A stretch of 47,854 nucleotides of DNA, taken from NCBI GenBank assembly GCA_964452045.1, contig CAYVKM010000020.1, positions 1 to 47,854 of the forward strand. The letters run 5' to 3'. Shown here piece after piece: positions 26,743-34,508 of this stretch. The number at the start of each line of letters is the position of its first letter. Position 1 is the stretch's first letter. Under the pieces are notes generated by a model, which was not told the origin of the DNA, searched no databases, and saw only the letters and a program-made list of their open reading frames with translations. Position numbers and translations under genes: made by a program. Source of the DNA: CAYVKM01 sp964452045 (GTDB lineage: Bacteria > Calditrichota > Calditrichia > RBG-13-44-9).

Positions 26743-28101
26743 ATGACTGAAACTGGACATTTTGTTGCCATTATCGGAAGTGGCGTTGCCGGCTCGGAAG
26801 CAGCCTATCAACTTTCCCAAAAGGGTATTATGGTGGCATTATTCGAACAGCATCGGCTACCCTATGGAAAAATTGAAGAAGGCCTTCCCAAATGGCATGT
26901 TAAACTGCGGAATCAGGAAGAGAAGAAGATAGATGATAAAATTCAGAATCCCAATATCCATTATATCCCAAAGGTGAGGCTTGGTAAAGATTTTACCATT
27001 TCCGAACTTCTGGAATGGCAATTCAGTGCGGTATTAATCGCCTTTGGCGCCTGGCGGGATCGCCCCCTTCCCATCAATGATATTAACAATTACATCGGAC
27101 GAGGTCTTTATTATCAGAACTCACTCGTCTCCTGGTTTAATCATAAACATGAACCGGATTATAATGGACCAGAATTTCAATTGGCAGATAATGCTATTGT
27201 GGTCGGGGGTGGACTGGCTTCCCTGGATGTGGTGAAGATCGTGATGCTTGAGACTGTGGCTAGTGCTCTGGCCCAAAGAAATCATCCGGTTGATATCCTG
27301 ACCCTGGAGAAAAATGGTATTGGTGATACACTTAAAAACCTAAAGCTCAATTTATTAGATTTGAGCTTACACGGCTGCACTCTCTATTACCGGAGAAGAA
27401 TTATCGACATGCCTCTGGCACCCATGCCACCAAAAGCAGCAGCCGAACGTAAAGAAAAAGTATACCAGGTGCGGGAGCGAATATTAAAAAATTATCAGCA
27501 AAAATATCTGTTCAAAGTTGAGGAGTGCTGGCAACCGGTAGATAAAATAATTAAAAAAGATCGGCTCAACGGTCTGATCTTTGAAAGAACGGTTCATGCT
27601 TCCGGTAAAACCTCCGGCACCGGTGGCGAGAGAATCAGGGTAGAGTCTCCGCTGGTTATTTCTTCGATTGGCAGCATCCCGGAAAAGATACCCGGACTAC
27701 CATATTCCCATGAACTGCTGGCTATCGATAATCAGTTAACCGGTCAAATTAAAGGATTCGATCATGTGTTTGCCATCGGCAATGCGGTGACTGGTCGGGG
27801 CAACATTCGAGATTCCCAGACCCATGGGAGAGACATGTCTATTCAATTGATGAACAATTATCTGAGCCTGGAAGACAAGACGCTGGAGAAAATGGTCGCC
27901 CGGAATGAACATGACACAGCGGAACAGGCCAGGAAAATATCCCGGGAAGTGAAAAAGAATGATCCGTTACCCCGAGATCAGATGGCGTTTATTTTGGCAA
28001 AGATAAAAGAAATGCAGACCAGAGCAGGTTATACCGGCAATTATAAGAAATGGATCAAACAGAATCGCCCGGTAAGTCTGGAGGAAATGAATTACAAATA
28101 A
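26743..28101 (+). CDS. Ferredoxin--NADP reductase-like flavoprotein (FprA/adrenodoxin reductase type)
   Basis: A 452-aa FAD enzyme predicted to pass electrons between NAD(P)H and a ferredoxin. The FAD site is IIGSGVAGSEAA (about 10-21), followed by PYGKIEEGLPKWH, equivalent to the PYGLVRxGVAPDH box of adrenodoxin reductases. The second dinucleotide site is IVVGGGLASLDVVKI (about 150-165). The closing FAD motif is VFAIGNAVTGRGNIRDSQTHGR. The sequence departs enough from classical FprA that the true electron partner is open. A 7Fe ferredoxin is encoded convergently 92 bp away, which makes it an attractive partner. It is the last gene of the five-gene run. Confidence 0.75.
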   Translation: MTETGHFVAIIGSGVAGSEAAYQLSQKGIMVALFEQHRLPYGKIEEGLPKWHVKLRNQEEKKIDDKIQNPNIHYIPKVRLGKDFTISELLEWQFSAVLIAFGAWRDRPLPINDINNYIGRGLYYQNSLVSWFNHKHEPDYNGPEFQLADNAIVVGGGLASLDVVKIVMLETVASALAQRNHPVDILTLEKNGIGDTLKNLKLNLLDLSLHGCTLYYRRRIIDMPLAPMPPKAAAERKEKVYQVRERILKNYQQKYLFKVEECWQPVDKIIKKDRLNGLIFERTVHASGKTSGTGGERIRVESPLVISSIGSIPEKIPGLPYSHELLAIDNQLTGQIKGFDHVFAIGNAVTGRGNIRDSQTHGRDMSIQLMNNYLSLEDKTLEKMVARNEHDTAEQARKISREVKKNDPLPRDQMAFILAKIKEMQTRAGYTGNYKKWIKQNRPVSLEEMNYK

Positions 28102-28193
28102 GGTAGAATCAACTCAGCAGATCGAACTTTATGAAATTCTGCAGCTTCTCAAAATTTGACTATAGTAAAATTCAATTCTATTAAACTCTATAA

Positions 28194-28502
28194 CTAGTAC
28201 TCTTCATCCTCGGTGACCTGCAGCCCGAACTGGGCATAATTTTTTTCAATAAAGTGCTTCCATTTGTCCGGCACTTCATCATCCGCAAAGATGGCATCCA
28301 CCGGACATTCCGGAACGCAGGCGCCACAGTCAATACATTCCTCCGGATGAATATAAAGCTGTTCATTCATCTTCTTCAGCTTCTTTTTATCCGCTTTGCT
28401 CAGGGTATAACCCTGGGGCGGATAAATGCAATCTACCGGACAAACTTCAACACAGGCAGTGTTACAAACGCCTTCGCATGGCTGGGCAATTATATATGTC
28501 AT
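28194..28502 (-). CDS. 7Fe ferredoxin (FdxA type)
   Basis: This is a small cytosolic electron carrier with two iron-sulfur clusters. Cys9, Cys17, Cys21 and Cys25 match the 3Fe-4S half of Azotobacter-type ferredoxin I (CVEVCPVDCIY). Cys56, Cys59, Cys62 and Cys66 form the 4Fe-4S motif CIDCGACVPECP. The C-terminal extension (EVPDKWKHFIEKNYAQ) is also typical. An insert of about 20 residues between the two halves (TLSKADKKKLKKMNEQL) is unusual and Lys-rich. An AAGGGA site precedes the ATG. It faces the ferredoxin-reductase-like gene. Confidence 0.9.
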   Translation of the reverse strand: MTYIIAQPCEGVCNTACVEVCPVDCIYPPQGYTLSKADKKKLKKMNEQLYIHPEECIDCGACVPECPVDAIFADDEVPDKWKHFIEKNYAQFGLQVTEDEEY

Positions 28503-28575
28503 AGAAATTCCCTTAATATCATCTGATGAACCATTATATATTCGCTTTTAATGATCGTCATTTTAGGATAATAAT

Positions 28576-29475
28576 TTATTCCTCAAATCCCAATTCATTT
28601 TCCAGATAGGATGAAAAATTTTTCAGAGTAAAATTTTTAATGGCTTCCCGGGCAGCTTTCCGGACTTTTTCATCCTCGTGAAGACTAAAGGCCTGCAAAA
28701 TGCTCCCCAGATCGGGTGTTTTATTAATATTCGCCAGGGCCAGAATCGAGTAGGTCAGGACATCCGGATCGTCATGATGAAGCAATTCCTCAATCTTGCC
28801 TGCCAGTTCAGCCGACTCGGAAGAATAGCTGGAACTGATGGCTTCCATCAATAATTCCTTCGAGGTCTGCAGGGAAAGAAATTTGGATAAATTTTTAATC
28901 CAATTGCAGGGGAATTTTCCCATAGCATGTAAAGCCACCAGCTGGGAGGTTTGATAATCCGAATTGATAAAATCCTCGATCCATTCCCGAATTTGCTCTT
29001 GAGAGCCCAGATCACTCATGGCTAATAAACTGGCTTCACGGACTCCCCGGTTTTCAATCTCATCCTGCAGGAGAGAAAGAAGTATATGCTTCGTCCGGCG
29101 ATAATCTTCCTGTAAAGATTTATCCTGCAACTCATCCCATTCCTCGGTGTATTCCATATTCATGTCGGTATCCATTTCTTCTTCAAAATCGCGCATCACG
29201 CCTTCGTGAATTAGCTGGCCCAGGGATTGGATGGATGCCTTTCTAACCGCATCCTCGGGATCATTCTCCACAATATCGAGAAGCAGGTTTACCACATTTG
29301 GTTCGAATACACAACCATAGGCCGCCAGGGCGGCTCCCCCGCGGATACGGTCGTCTTCAGCTTGGAGCTGTTCGATGATAAAATCCACATTGCCGGTGGA
29401 ATAATCCTCCTGTTCGCGGATTGTGGAAAGCCGCTCGATAATGTCTTTCCAACTATTTTGATAATATTCATCCAT
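28576..29475 (-). CDS. HEAT-repeat protein
   Basis: This soluble, acidic 299-aa protein is built from helical pairs of about 30 residues. The clearest repeats are AEDDRIRGGAALAAYGCVFEP, DPEDAVRKASIQSLGQLIHEG, NRGVREASLLAMSDLGSQ, DDPDVLTYSILALANI and DEKVRKAAREAIKNF. HEAT proteins act as protein-binding scaffolds, and some as lyase-type enzymes for phycobilins; nothing here points to a specific partner. The start lacks a Shine-Dalgarno sequence. Confidence 0.8.
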   Translation of the reverse strand: MDEYYQNSWKDIIERLSTIREQEDYSTGNVDFIIEQLQAEDDRIRGGAALAAYGCVFEPNVVNLLLDIVENDPEDAVRKASIQSLGQLIHEGVMRDFEEEMDTDMNMEYTEEWDELQDKSLQEDYRRTKHILLSLLQDEIENRGVREASLLAMSDLGSQEQIREWIEDFINSDYQTSQLVALHAMGKFPCNWIKNLSKFLSLQTSKELLMEAISSSYSSESAELAGKIEELLHHDDPDVLTYSILALANINKTPDLGSILQAFSLHEDEKVRKAAREAIKNFTLKNFSSYLENELGFEE

Positions 29476-29786
29476 TCAAACATCTTTACTTTTAAATTAA
29501 AAACTACAATCAAAATACAATTTCATTGAAACGAAGTTCCCTTCCGGAAAACCCCATATTTTAAACTTTTAATTGCACGAATCAAGTAATTTGAATGTTT
29601 TTTGCCTCAAAAATAGCACAATTATCGTTATATTGCCATTTCAAATGATGGTGCTTTGATAAAATTATAAAATAAACTAACTTTTAGTAGTCGGAACCAT
29701 CTAATAAGCGAAACGATATAAAACATACTTGAAAACAGAGATCTAGTTTTATTAATTAGTCTGATCAATTTATCGATAATAGGAGC

Positions 29787-30830
29787 ATGGATAGATTAAG
29801 TATACTTACCGATAAAGAACGCATCGTTCTGGAAGCAATTGTAAAGAATTATATATTAACTGCTAATCCGGTCGCTTCCAGCCATATATCACGGTTAAGT
29901 TATCTGGCATACAGTCCGGCCAGCATCCGGAATATCATGGCGGCACTGGAGGAGAAGGGATACATTTATCAACCTCATACCTCTGCCGGAAGAGTCCCCA
30001 CCACAGCTGGATACCGGATATTTGTTGACCAGATGATGCGAAAAAGTCGTTTATCCAAAATTGAACGGGAAAAAATCCGCCAAGCAATCAGCTTAAGCAC
30101 CGGAGATTTTGAAAATGTATTTCGGGAATCCAGCCGGATACTGGCGCAATTGTCGCATCAGTTGAGTATTATTATTACCCCGCAGATGGAAGAAGGCATT
30201 TTTCACCGGATGGATCTGAACCGGTTAAACAGCAATCGATTGTTGCTAATCATCACTATAAAAAGTGGCATGGTAAAATCTATTGTCCTGGAAATTGAAT
30301 CCAGTGTGCCGGATAAACAGCTTGTCACTTTACGGCAACTTCTGAACGAATGCCTTCATGGACTAAAATTAAAAGAAATTCGATCCGGATTTAAAGAAAT
30401 TGTCAAAGACGTCCCGGATGAGAACAGTGCCATTTTGCACCTCTTTATTGAAGCGGCCGACCAGATTTTTAACTTCAGCGAAAATAAAGATGTTTTTGTT
30501 ACCGGTACCCATCTTATGCTCAGCCAGCCCGAGTTTTTAAATTCAGGCGATGTGCTGAGAGTAGTAGAGGTGCTGGAGGATCGAAATATTATTGTTCATC
30601 TCCTGGACATCGGAGAATCTCCTCTGGATACCAATATTCTTATCGGGGATGAGATTGAACTGAACTATTTGCAAAATTGCAGCATTATTACCGCCCGATA
30701 CAAAATCGGGCAGGTGCAGGGGACCCTGGGTATTCTGGGTCCGAAGCGAATGGATTATGCCCATCTGATACCCCTTGTAGAATGTACCGCAGGGGTGCTT
30801 TCGGATTCCTTTGAGGAAAGCTGGTATTAG
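29787..30830 (+). CDS. hrcA: Heat-inducible transcription repressor HrcA
   Basis: It represses chaperone genes by binding CIRCE operators. At 347 aa it has the normal length. The N-terminal winged helix is clear: LTDKERIVLEAIVKNYILTANPV, SPASIRNIMAALEEKGYI and the HTSAGRVPTTAGYRIFVD box (about residues 75-93). The C-terminal GAF-like effector domain ends with LGILGPKRMDYAHLIPLV. AGGAG lies just before the ATG. It is followed directly by dnaJ, but grpE and dnaK are absent, and I find no CIRCE element upstream of hrcA. Confidence 0.95.
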   Translation: MDRLSILTDKERIVLEAIVKNYILTANPVASSHISRLSYLAYSPASIRNIMAALEEKGYIYQPHTSAGRVPTTAGYRIFVDQMMRKSRLSKIEREKIRQAISLSTGDFENVFRESSRILAQLSHQLSIIITPQMEEGIFHRMDLNRLNSNRLLLIITIKSGMVKSIVLEIESSVPDKQLVTLRQLLNECLHGLKLKEIRSGFKEIVKDVPDENSAILHLFIEAADQIFNFSENKDVFVTGTHLMLSQPEFLNSGDVLRVVEVLEDRNIIVHLLDIGESPLDTNILIGDEIELNYLQNCSIITARYKIGQVQGTLGILGPKRMDYAHLIPLVECTAGVLSDSFEESWY

Positions 30831-30911
30831 CTGTTGCAGGCGTCGATGTCCTAAATTTCAAACTAAATCAATTAATTGTTATTCATTTTGGGAAAATAAA
30901 ATTTTATAGAT

Positions 30912-32084
30912 ATGGCAAAACGAGATTATTACGAAATTCTGGGTGTTGGCCGCAATGCCACCCCTGATCAAATAAAAACGGCTTACCGAAAATTAGCCAT
31001 GGAATATCATCCGGACCGCAACCAGGGGGATAAGGAAGCGGAGAATAAATTTAAAGAACTGTCCGAGGCTTATGAGGTTTTGCGGGATTCGAATAAACGC
31101 AGCATGTACGACCGGTTCGGTCACGAGGGTCTGAAAGGCGGCGGTTTTGGCGGTGGTTTCCACGATCCCTTTGATATTTTCCGGGAAGTTTTCGGGGGCG
31201 GCGGATTTGGCAGCATCTTTGAGGATTTCTTCGGGGGCGGTGGCGGCCGGGGTCGCAGAAGAGACCAGCAAAAAGGTTCTGATCTTCAGATCCGGCTAAA
31301 GCTAACCCTGGAGGAAATTGCGGTCGGCATTACAAAACAACTTAAGATAAAAAAGCAGGTCAATTGCAATACCTGCGGTGGCAGCGGATTAAAAAAAGGA
31401 TCACAGCCCACCACCTGCCCCCAGTGTCAGGGTAGCGGAGAAGTTAGAGAGGTTTCCCAATCCCTGTTCGGACGGTTTGTTAATATCACCACCTGCCCTC
31501 GTTGTTCCGGCCGCGGGACAATTATAACCGATCCCTGCGAGACCTGCCGGGGAGAGGGGATAGTGCAGGGAGAAGATACGGTGGATGTAGGCGTACCAGC
31601 CGGTGTGACCGAAGGTAATTACATGACCATGCGCGGCAAGGGAAACGCCGGACCTAATGCGGGTCCCCCGGGAGACCTTATTGTAGTGTTTGAAGAAATT
31701 CCCCATAAGTTTTTTACCCGCAATGGAAATGATGTGATATTTGAACTTGATTTAAGCTTTCCGGAAGTCTCCCTGGGAACCGAAGTAGAGATTCCAACGC
31801 TGGAAATGGAAGGCGAGGGAAAAGAGAGACAAAATAAACTGGTAAAAATTACTGTTCCCACCGGGACGCAAAGCGGAAAAATATTCCGACTGCGCGGTAA
31901 AGGATTTCCCGAGCTAAACGCCTATCGTCGTGGGGATCTGCTGGTTGAAGTCAAGGTATGGACGCCAACCAAACTGACTCCCCGGGAAAAAGAATTACTG
32001 GAGGAGTTAATGACCTTAGATAATCTCCAGCCCCCCAGGAAAAAGGGATTTTTTGATAAAGTAAAAGAGGCTTTGAATATTTAA
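30912..32084 (+). CDS. dnaJ: Chaperone DnaJ
   Basis: It is a co-chaperone that delivers substrates to DnaK and stimulates its ATPase. The J domain spans 1-70 with His33-Pro-Asp35, followed by a Gly/Phe-rich linker (about 72-118). Then come four zinc-binding CxxCxGxG repeats (CNTCGGSG, CPQCQGSG, CPRCSGRG, CETCRGEG) and the C-terminal substrate domains. At 390 aa it is full length. It lies 81 bp after hrcA without dnaK or grpE nearby. A terminator overlaps its stop codon. The last 36 bp of the gene occur again, exactly, at 42902-42937. Confidence 0.97.
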   Translation: MAKRDYYEILGVGRNATPDQIKTAYRKLAMEYHPDRNQGDKEAENKFKELSEAYEVLRDSNKRSMYDRFGHEGLKGGGFGGGFHDPFDIFREVFGGGGFGSIFEDFFGGGGGRGRRRDQQKGSDLQIRLKLTLEEIAVGITKQLKIKKQVNCNTCGGSGLKKGSQPTTCPQCQGSGEVREVSQSLFGRFVNITTCPRCSGRGTIITDPCETCRGEGIVQGEDTVDVGVPAGVTEGNYMTMRGKGNAGPNAGPPGDLIVVFEEIPHKFFTRNGNDVIFELDLSFPEVSLGTEVEIPTLEMEGEGKERQNKLVKITVPTGTQSGKIFRLRGKGFPELNAYRRGDLLVEVKVWTPTKLTPREKELLEELMTLDNLQPPRKKGFFDKVKEALNI

Positions 32085-32119
32085 CAAAAAGGGCGGTATT
32101 GATAGCCGCCCTTTTTGTT
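32083..32119 (+). terminator. Rho-independent terminator after dnaJ
   Basis: AACAAAAAGGGCGG pairs with CCGCCCTTTTTGTT around a 9-nt loop, and the stem begins in the dnaJ stop codon. T-rich ends on both strands allow bidirectional use. A decayed copy is present at 42938-42973. Confidence 0.9.
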
Positions 32120-32163
32120 TAACTAATTTCAGTTTGATTCTAAAAAGTAAACATCATTTGAAA

Positions 32164-32319
32164 CTATTTCATCAAAACCATCTTCCTTGTCTCAATAAGA
32201 TCAATCGCCACTAACTGGTAGTAGTAGACACCACTTCCCCATGTTTTTCCGCTATCATCCCCCTCTAATTCTTTGTCGGTATACCAAAAAGATTTTCTAA
32301 TCCCGCTATTGCTATCAGT
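32164..32319 (-). pseudogene. Relic of a T9SS C-terminal sorting domain (copy 1)
   Basis: An open frame downstream of lipoprotein A encodes the end of a type A sorting domain: DDSGKTWGSGVYYYQLV, then ETRKMVLMK and a TAG stop. It has no start codon and is out of frame with lipoprotein A, whose TGA stop lies at its upstream edge. It is either what remains of a deleted T9SS cargo gene or the tail lost by a frameshift at the lipoprotein's end. A matching relic sits at 43001-43141 in the duplicate. Confidence 0.7.
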
Positions 32320-32857
32320 TTATTCGGAAGGTACCCTCTGCTCTTTCAGGAACACCAACAGCGATCCAATACACAAGGCCACGAATGTGTACATTGCAAC
32401 CCTGCCACTCTACAAATGGCCCATATGCTTCCGTTATTTTACCGTTCGCCAGGAACTTGCATGGATCGGGGGGATTATTTGCGTAGGTAACAACTCCAGC
32501 ATTCCATCCTTTCAAGTAAACGTTCTCTGGGATTGTCCAGTCCGTACCTAATTCGTAGATTATAAAGTCTTCATAATAAGGACTTGCTTGTGAAAAAGGT
32601 CTTGGTGGCTCATGGCTGATGAATGTTAAACTATATATACCATCTACTCCAAAATCTATTGTGCCATTCCAAAATGTGGGGGGAGTAAAAGTAAAAGGTG
32701 TATTAGCTGTGCCTATGAGGTTTGCTGTTGGTTTTGCAAAAGAGTTTGCCACCTGATCACTTTGGCCTAATTCAGGAGCTAAAGCACTTTCTTCCTGGCA
32801 ACCAAAAAAGATCAAAACAGTTACAATAACCAAAAACATAAGAATTAAACGTTTCAT
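32315..32857 (-). CDS. Small lipoprotein A
   Basis: I recognise no family. The 180-aa protein has a lipoprotein signal (hydrophobic 4-18, lipobox IFFGC, lipid-bearing Cys near residue 20). A short segment (ESALAPELGQSDQVANS) is nearly identical in lipoprotein B. It continues as a beta-rich domain of about 130 residues and ends GTFRIN, as lipoprotein B does. The shared ends flank quite different middles. TTAGGAGG precedes the ATG. It lies 149 bp after the FG-GAP protein gene and may be read from the same transcript. Its likely place is the outer-membrane surface or periplasm. Confidence 0.75.
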   Translation of the reverse strand: MKRLILMFLVIVTVLIFFGCQEESALAPELGQSDQVANSFAKPTANLIGTANTPFTFTPPTFWNGTIDFGVDGIYSLTFISHEPPRPFSQASPYYEDFIIYELGTDWTIPENVYLKGWNAGVVTYANNPPDPCKFLANGKITEAYGPFVEWQGCNVHIRGLVYWIAVGVPERAEGTFRIN

Positions 32858-32866
32858 AGCATCCTC

Positions 32867-32961
32867 CTAAATTTTGTTTAAGAATTGATTCAAAATAAAT
32901 AATTCCTCCATTATGAAGATGGATTGTGAATAAGCATATATCTCTTATTTTCACCTCCTTT
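32867..32961 (-). other. Orphan Shine-Dalgarno and two tiny overlapping leader frames
   Basis: On the minus strand a near-ideal AAAGGAGGTGA (32951-32961) has no gene. It is followed 13 nt later by an ATG opening an 8-codon frame (32911-32937). The stop of that frame overlaps the ATG of a 14-codon frame (32867-32911), and that frame's TAG stop overlaps the ribosome site of lipoprotein A. It could be a leader-peptide arrangement or a remnant ribosome site of a deleted gene. Confidence 0.3.
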
Positions 32962-33006
32962 CATTTATTATGCTATATTGACTCTGAATTAAGGATATTA
33001 GCTTCC

Positions 33007-34488
33007 TCACCTCATCAAAACCATCTTCCTCGTCTCAACATAATCTCCTGCTTGTAACCTGTATAGGTACACCCCACTGGCAAGGTTAGAGGCATCCCAC
33101 TCGTAGTCATATGAGCCAGCAGATAACATATCAGAAACAAGTGTTGTCACTTCTTCTCCCAGGGTGTTGTATATTTTCAGGGTAACAAACTCTGACTTCG
33201 GAATGGAGAATTCGATGGCGGTTGTTGGGTTAAAGGGATTGGGGTAATTCTGAGAAAGTACATAACTGGTTGGTGCTATATTTGAAAGAAACTTAATACC
33301 CACTGAAGGATTCTCATACCATACGACATTATTGGCATTCCATCCTGTGGCAAACACGTCCGGGTAAATGTTACCATCTATATCAGCAGCAAAAACAAAA
33401 TTCGCACCATCCAGGTTTGCATCTATGAAATATTTATTCCAGGAGATTGGTGTTCCACCACCATTCTCATACCAGACAACAGCATCTGCACTCCTTCCGG
33501 TCGCTACCACATCCAAATCATTATCAAGATCTATATCAGCAATATCCACAACAAAAGCATCACCAAGGTTTGTATCGATGGTATCCTTGGTCCAACTGAT
33601 GGGTGGTCCACCACTATTTTCATACCAGACAACATCACTTACAGTCCTTCCTGTGGCGACCACATCCAGGTCAGTGTCATCATCGATATCGCCCACATCA
33701 ACACACCAGGCTCCATCTAGGTTTGCATCGATTGTATATTTGGTCCAACTTATTGGTGTTCCCCCCTCATTCTTATACCACACCACATCATCCACAGAGT
33801 TTCCGCAAGCAACCACATCCAGGGTATCATCACCATCTATATCAGCAACATGGCAACCCACGGCTCCGCCCAGGTTTCCATCTATGGTCTGTTTGCTCCA
33901 GGTGATTGGTGTTCCACCTTCATTCTTATACCAGACAACATCATTTGCACTAATTCCTACCGCTGCCACATCCGGGTCCGTATCACCATCTATATCACCA
34001 ACATCTACAAACTCAGCACCACCAAGATTACTATCAATAATATATTTAGTCCAGGTGATTGGTGTTCCACCTTCATTCTTATACCAGACAACATCATTTG
34101 CACCATTTCCTGTGGCTACCACATCCAGGGTATCATCACCATCGATATCAGCAATATAAGCACCAACGGCTCCACCCAGGTTTGCGTCGATGGTCCACTT
34201 GGTCCAAGTGGGTGGCATTCCACCACCATTCTCATACCAGACGACATCAGACACACCAAATGATGTTGCAACCACATCCAGGTCACCGTCACCATCGATA
34301 TCGCCAACGCGTACAATTGTAGCATTCGGGAGGTTTGAATCTATATTATACTTTGGCCAGTCCCCGTAGGTTAGTGATAAAATACCTGATAAAGTTACCA
34401 GCAAGAACACGGTAAAAAAGCATACAGCCAGTCGGTTGAACGCAATACGTGCTAAGATAAATTGAATAAGTACAAAATAATTTTTCAT
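33007..34488 (-). CDS. FG-GAP repeat surface protein with T9SS sorting domain
   Basis: An exported 493-aa protein. After a long signal segment (about 1-42) come seven repeats of about 50 residues of the form ADIDGDxxLDVVATG...DVVWYENxGGTPISWTKYTID. The DxDGDxxxD loops are calcium-binding motifs of FG-GAP/VCBS beta-propeller proteins. The C-terminus is a type A sorting domain (YPNPFNPTTAIEFSI, SGVYLYRLQ, ETRKMVLMR). It probably forms a seven-blade surface propeller binding a glycan or protein. AAAGGAGGATTATC precedes the ATG. It starts 20 bp after the Ycf48-like gene, so both are likely driven by the promoter at 35886. Confidence 0.85.
   Translation of the reverse strand: MKNYFVLIQFILARIAFNRLAVCFFTVFLLVTLSGILSLTYGDWPKYNIDSNLPNATIVRVGDIDGDGDLDVVATSFGVSDVVWYENGGGMPPTWTKWTIDANLGGAVGAYIADIDGDDTLDVVATGNGANDVVWYKNEGGTPITWTKYIIDSNLGGAEFVDVGDIDGDTDPDVAAVGISANDVVWYKNEGGTPITWSKQTIDGNLGGAVGCHVADIDGDDTLDVVACGNSVDDVVWYKNEGGTPISWTKYTIDANLDGAWCVDVGDIDDDTDLDVVATGRTVSDVVWYENSGGPPISWTKDTIDTNLGDAFVVDIADIDLDNDLDVVATGRSADAVVWYENGGGTPISWNKYFIDANLDGANFVFAADIDGNIYPDVFATGWNANNVVWYENPSVGIKFLSNIAPTSYVLSQNYPNPFNPTTAIEFSIPKSEFVTLKIYNTLGEEVTTLVSDMLSAGSYDYEWDASNLASGVYLYRLQAGDYVETRKMVLMR
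33295..34365. repeat. Seven tandem repeats of about 150 bp inside the FG-GAP gene
   Basis: Seven DNA-level repeats encode the FG-GAP blades. Neighbouring units keep long near-identical blocks (for example the codons for DVVWYKNEGGTP). The array also creates long spurious frames on the opposite strand. The units are diverged enough to be old, but could still recombine. Confidence 0.85.
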
Positions 34489-34508
34489 GATAATCCTCCT
34501 TTAAATTT

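Noticed and set aside
33368..34159. A 263-codon open frame on the plus strand inside the FG-GAP gene, plus several overlapping ones
   Set aside because: These are shadows of the tandem repeat on the minus strand. Each blade repeats the same codons, so the opposite frames stay open together; they lack ribosome sites and any family resemblance.
33295..34365. Regularly spaced repeats that might suggest a CRISPR array
   Set aside because: The units are about 150 bp, contiguous and in frame within a protein gene, with no unique spacers and no cas genes. No CRISPR array is seen anywhere in the window.
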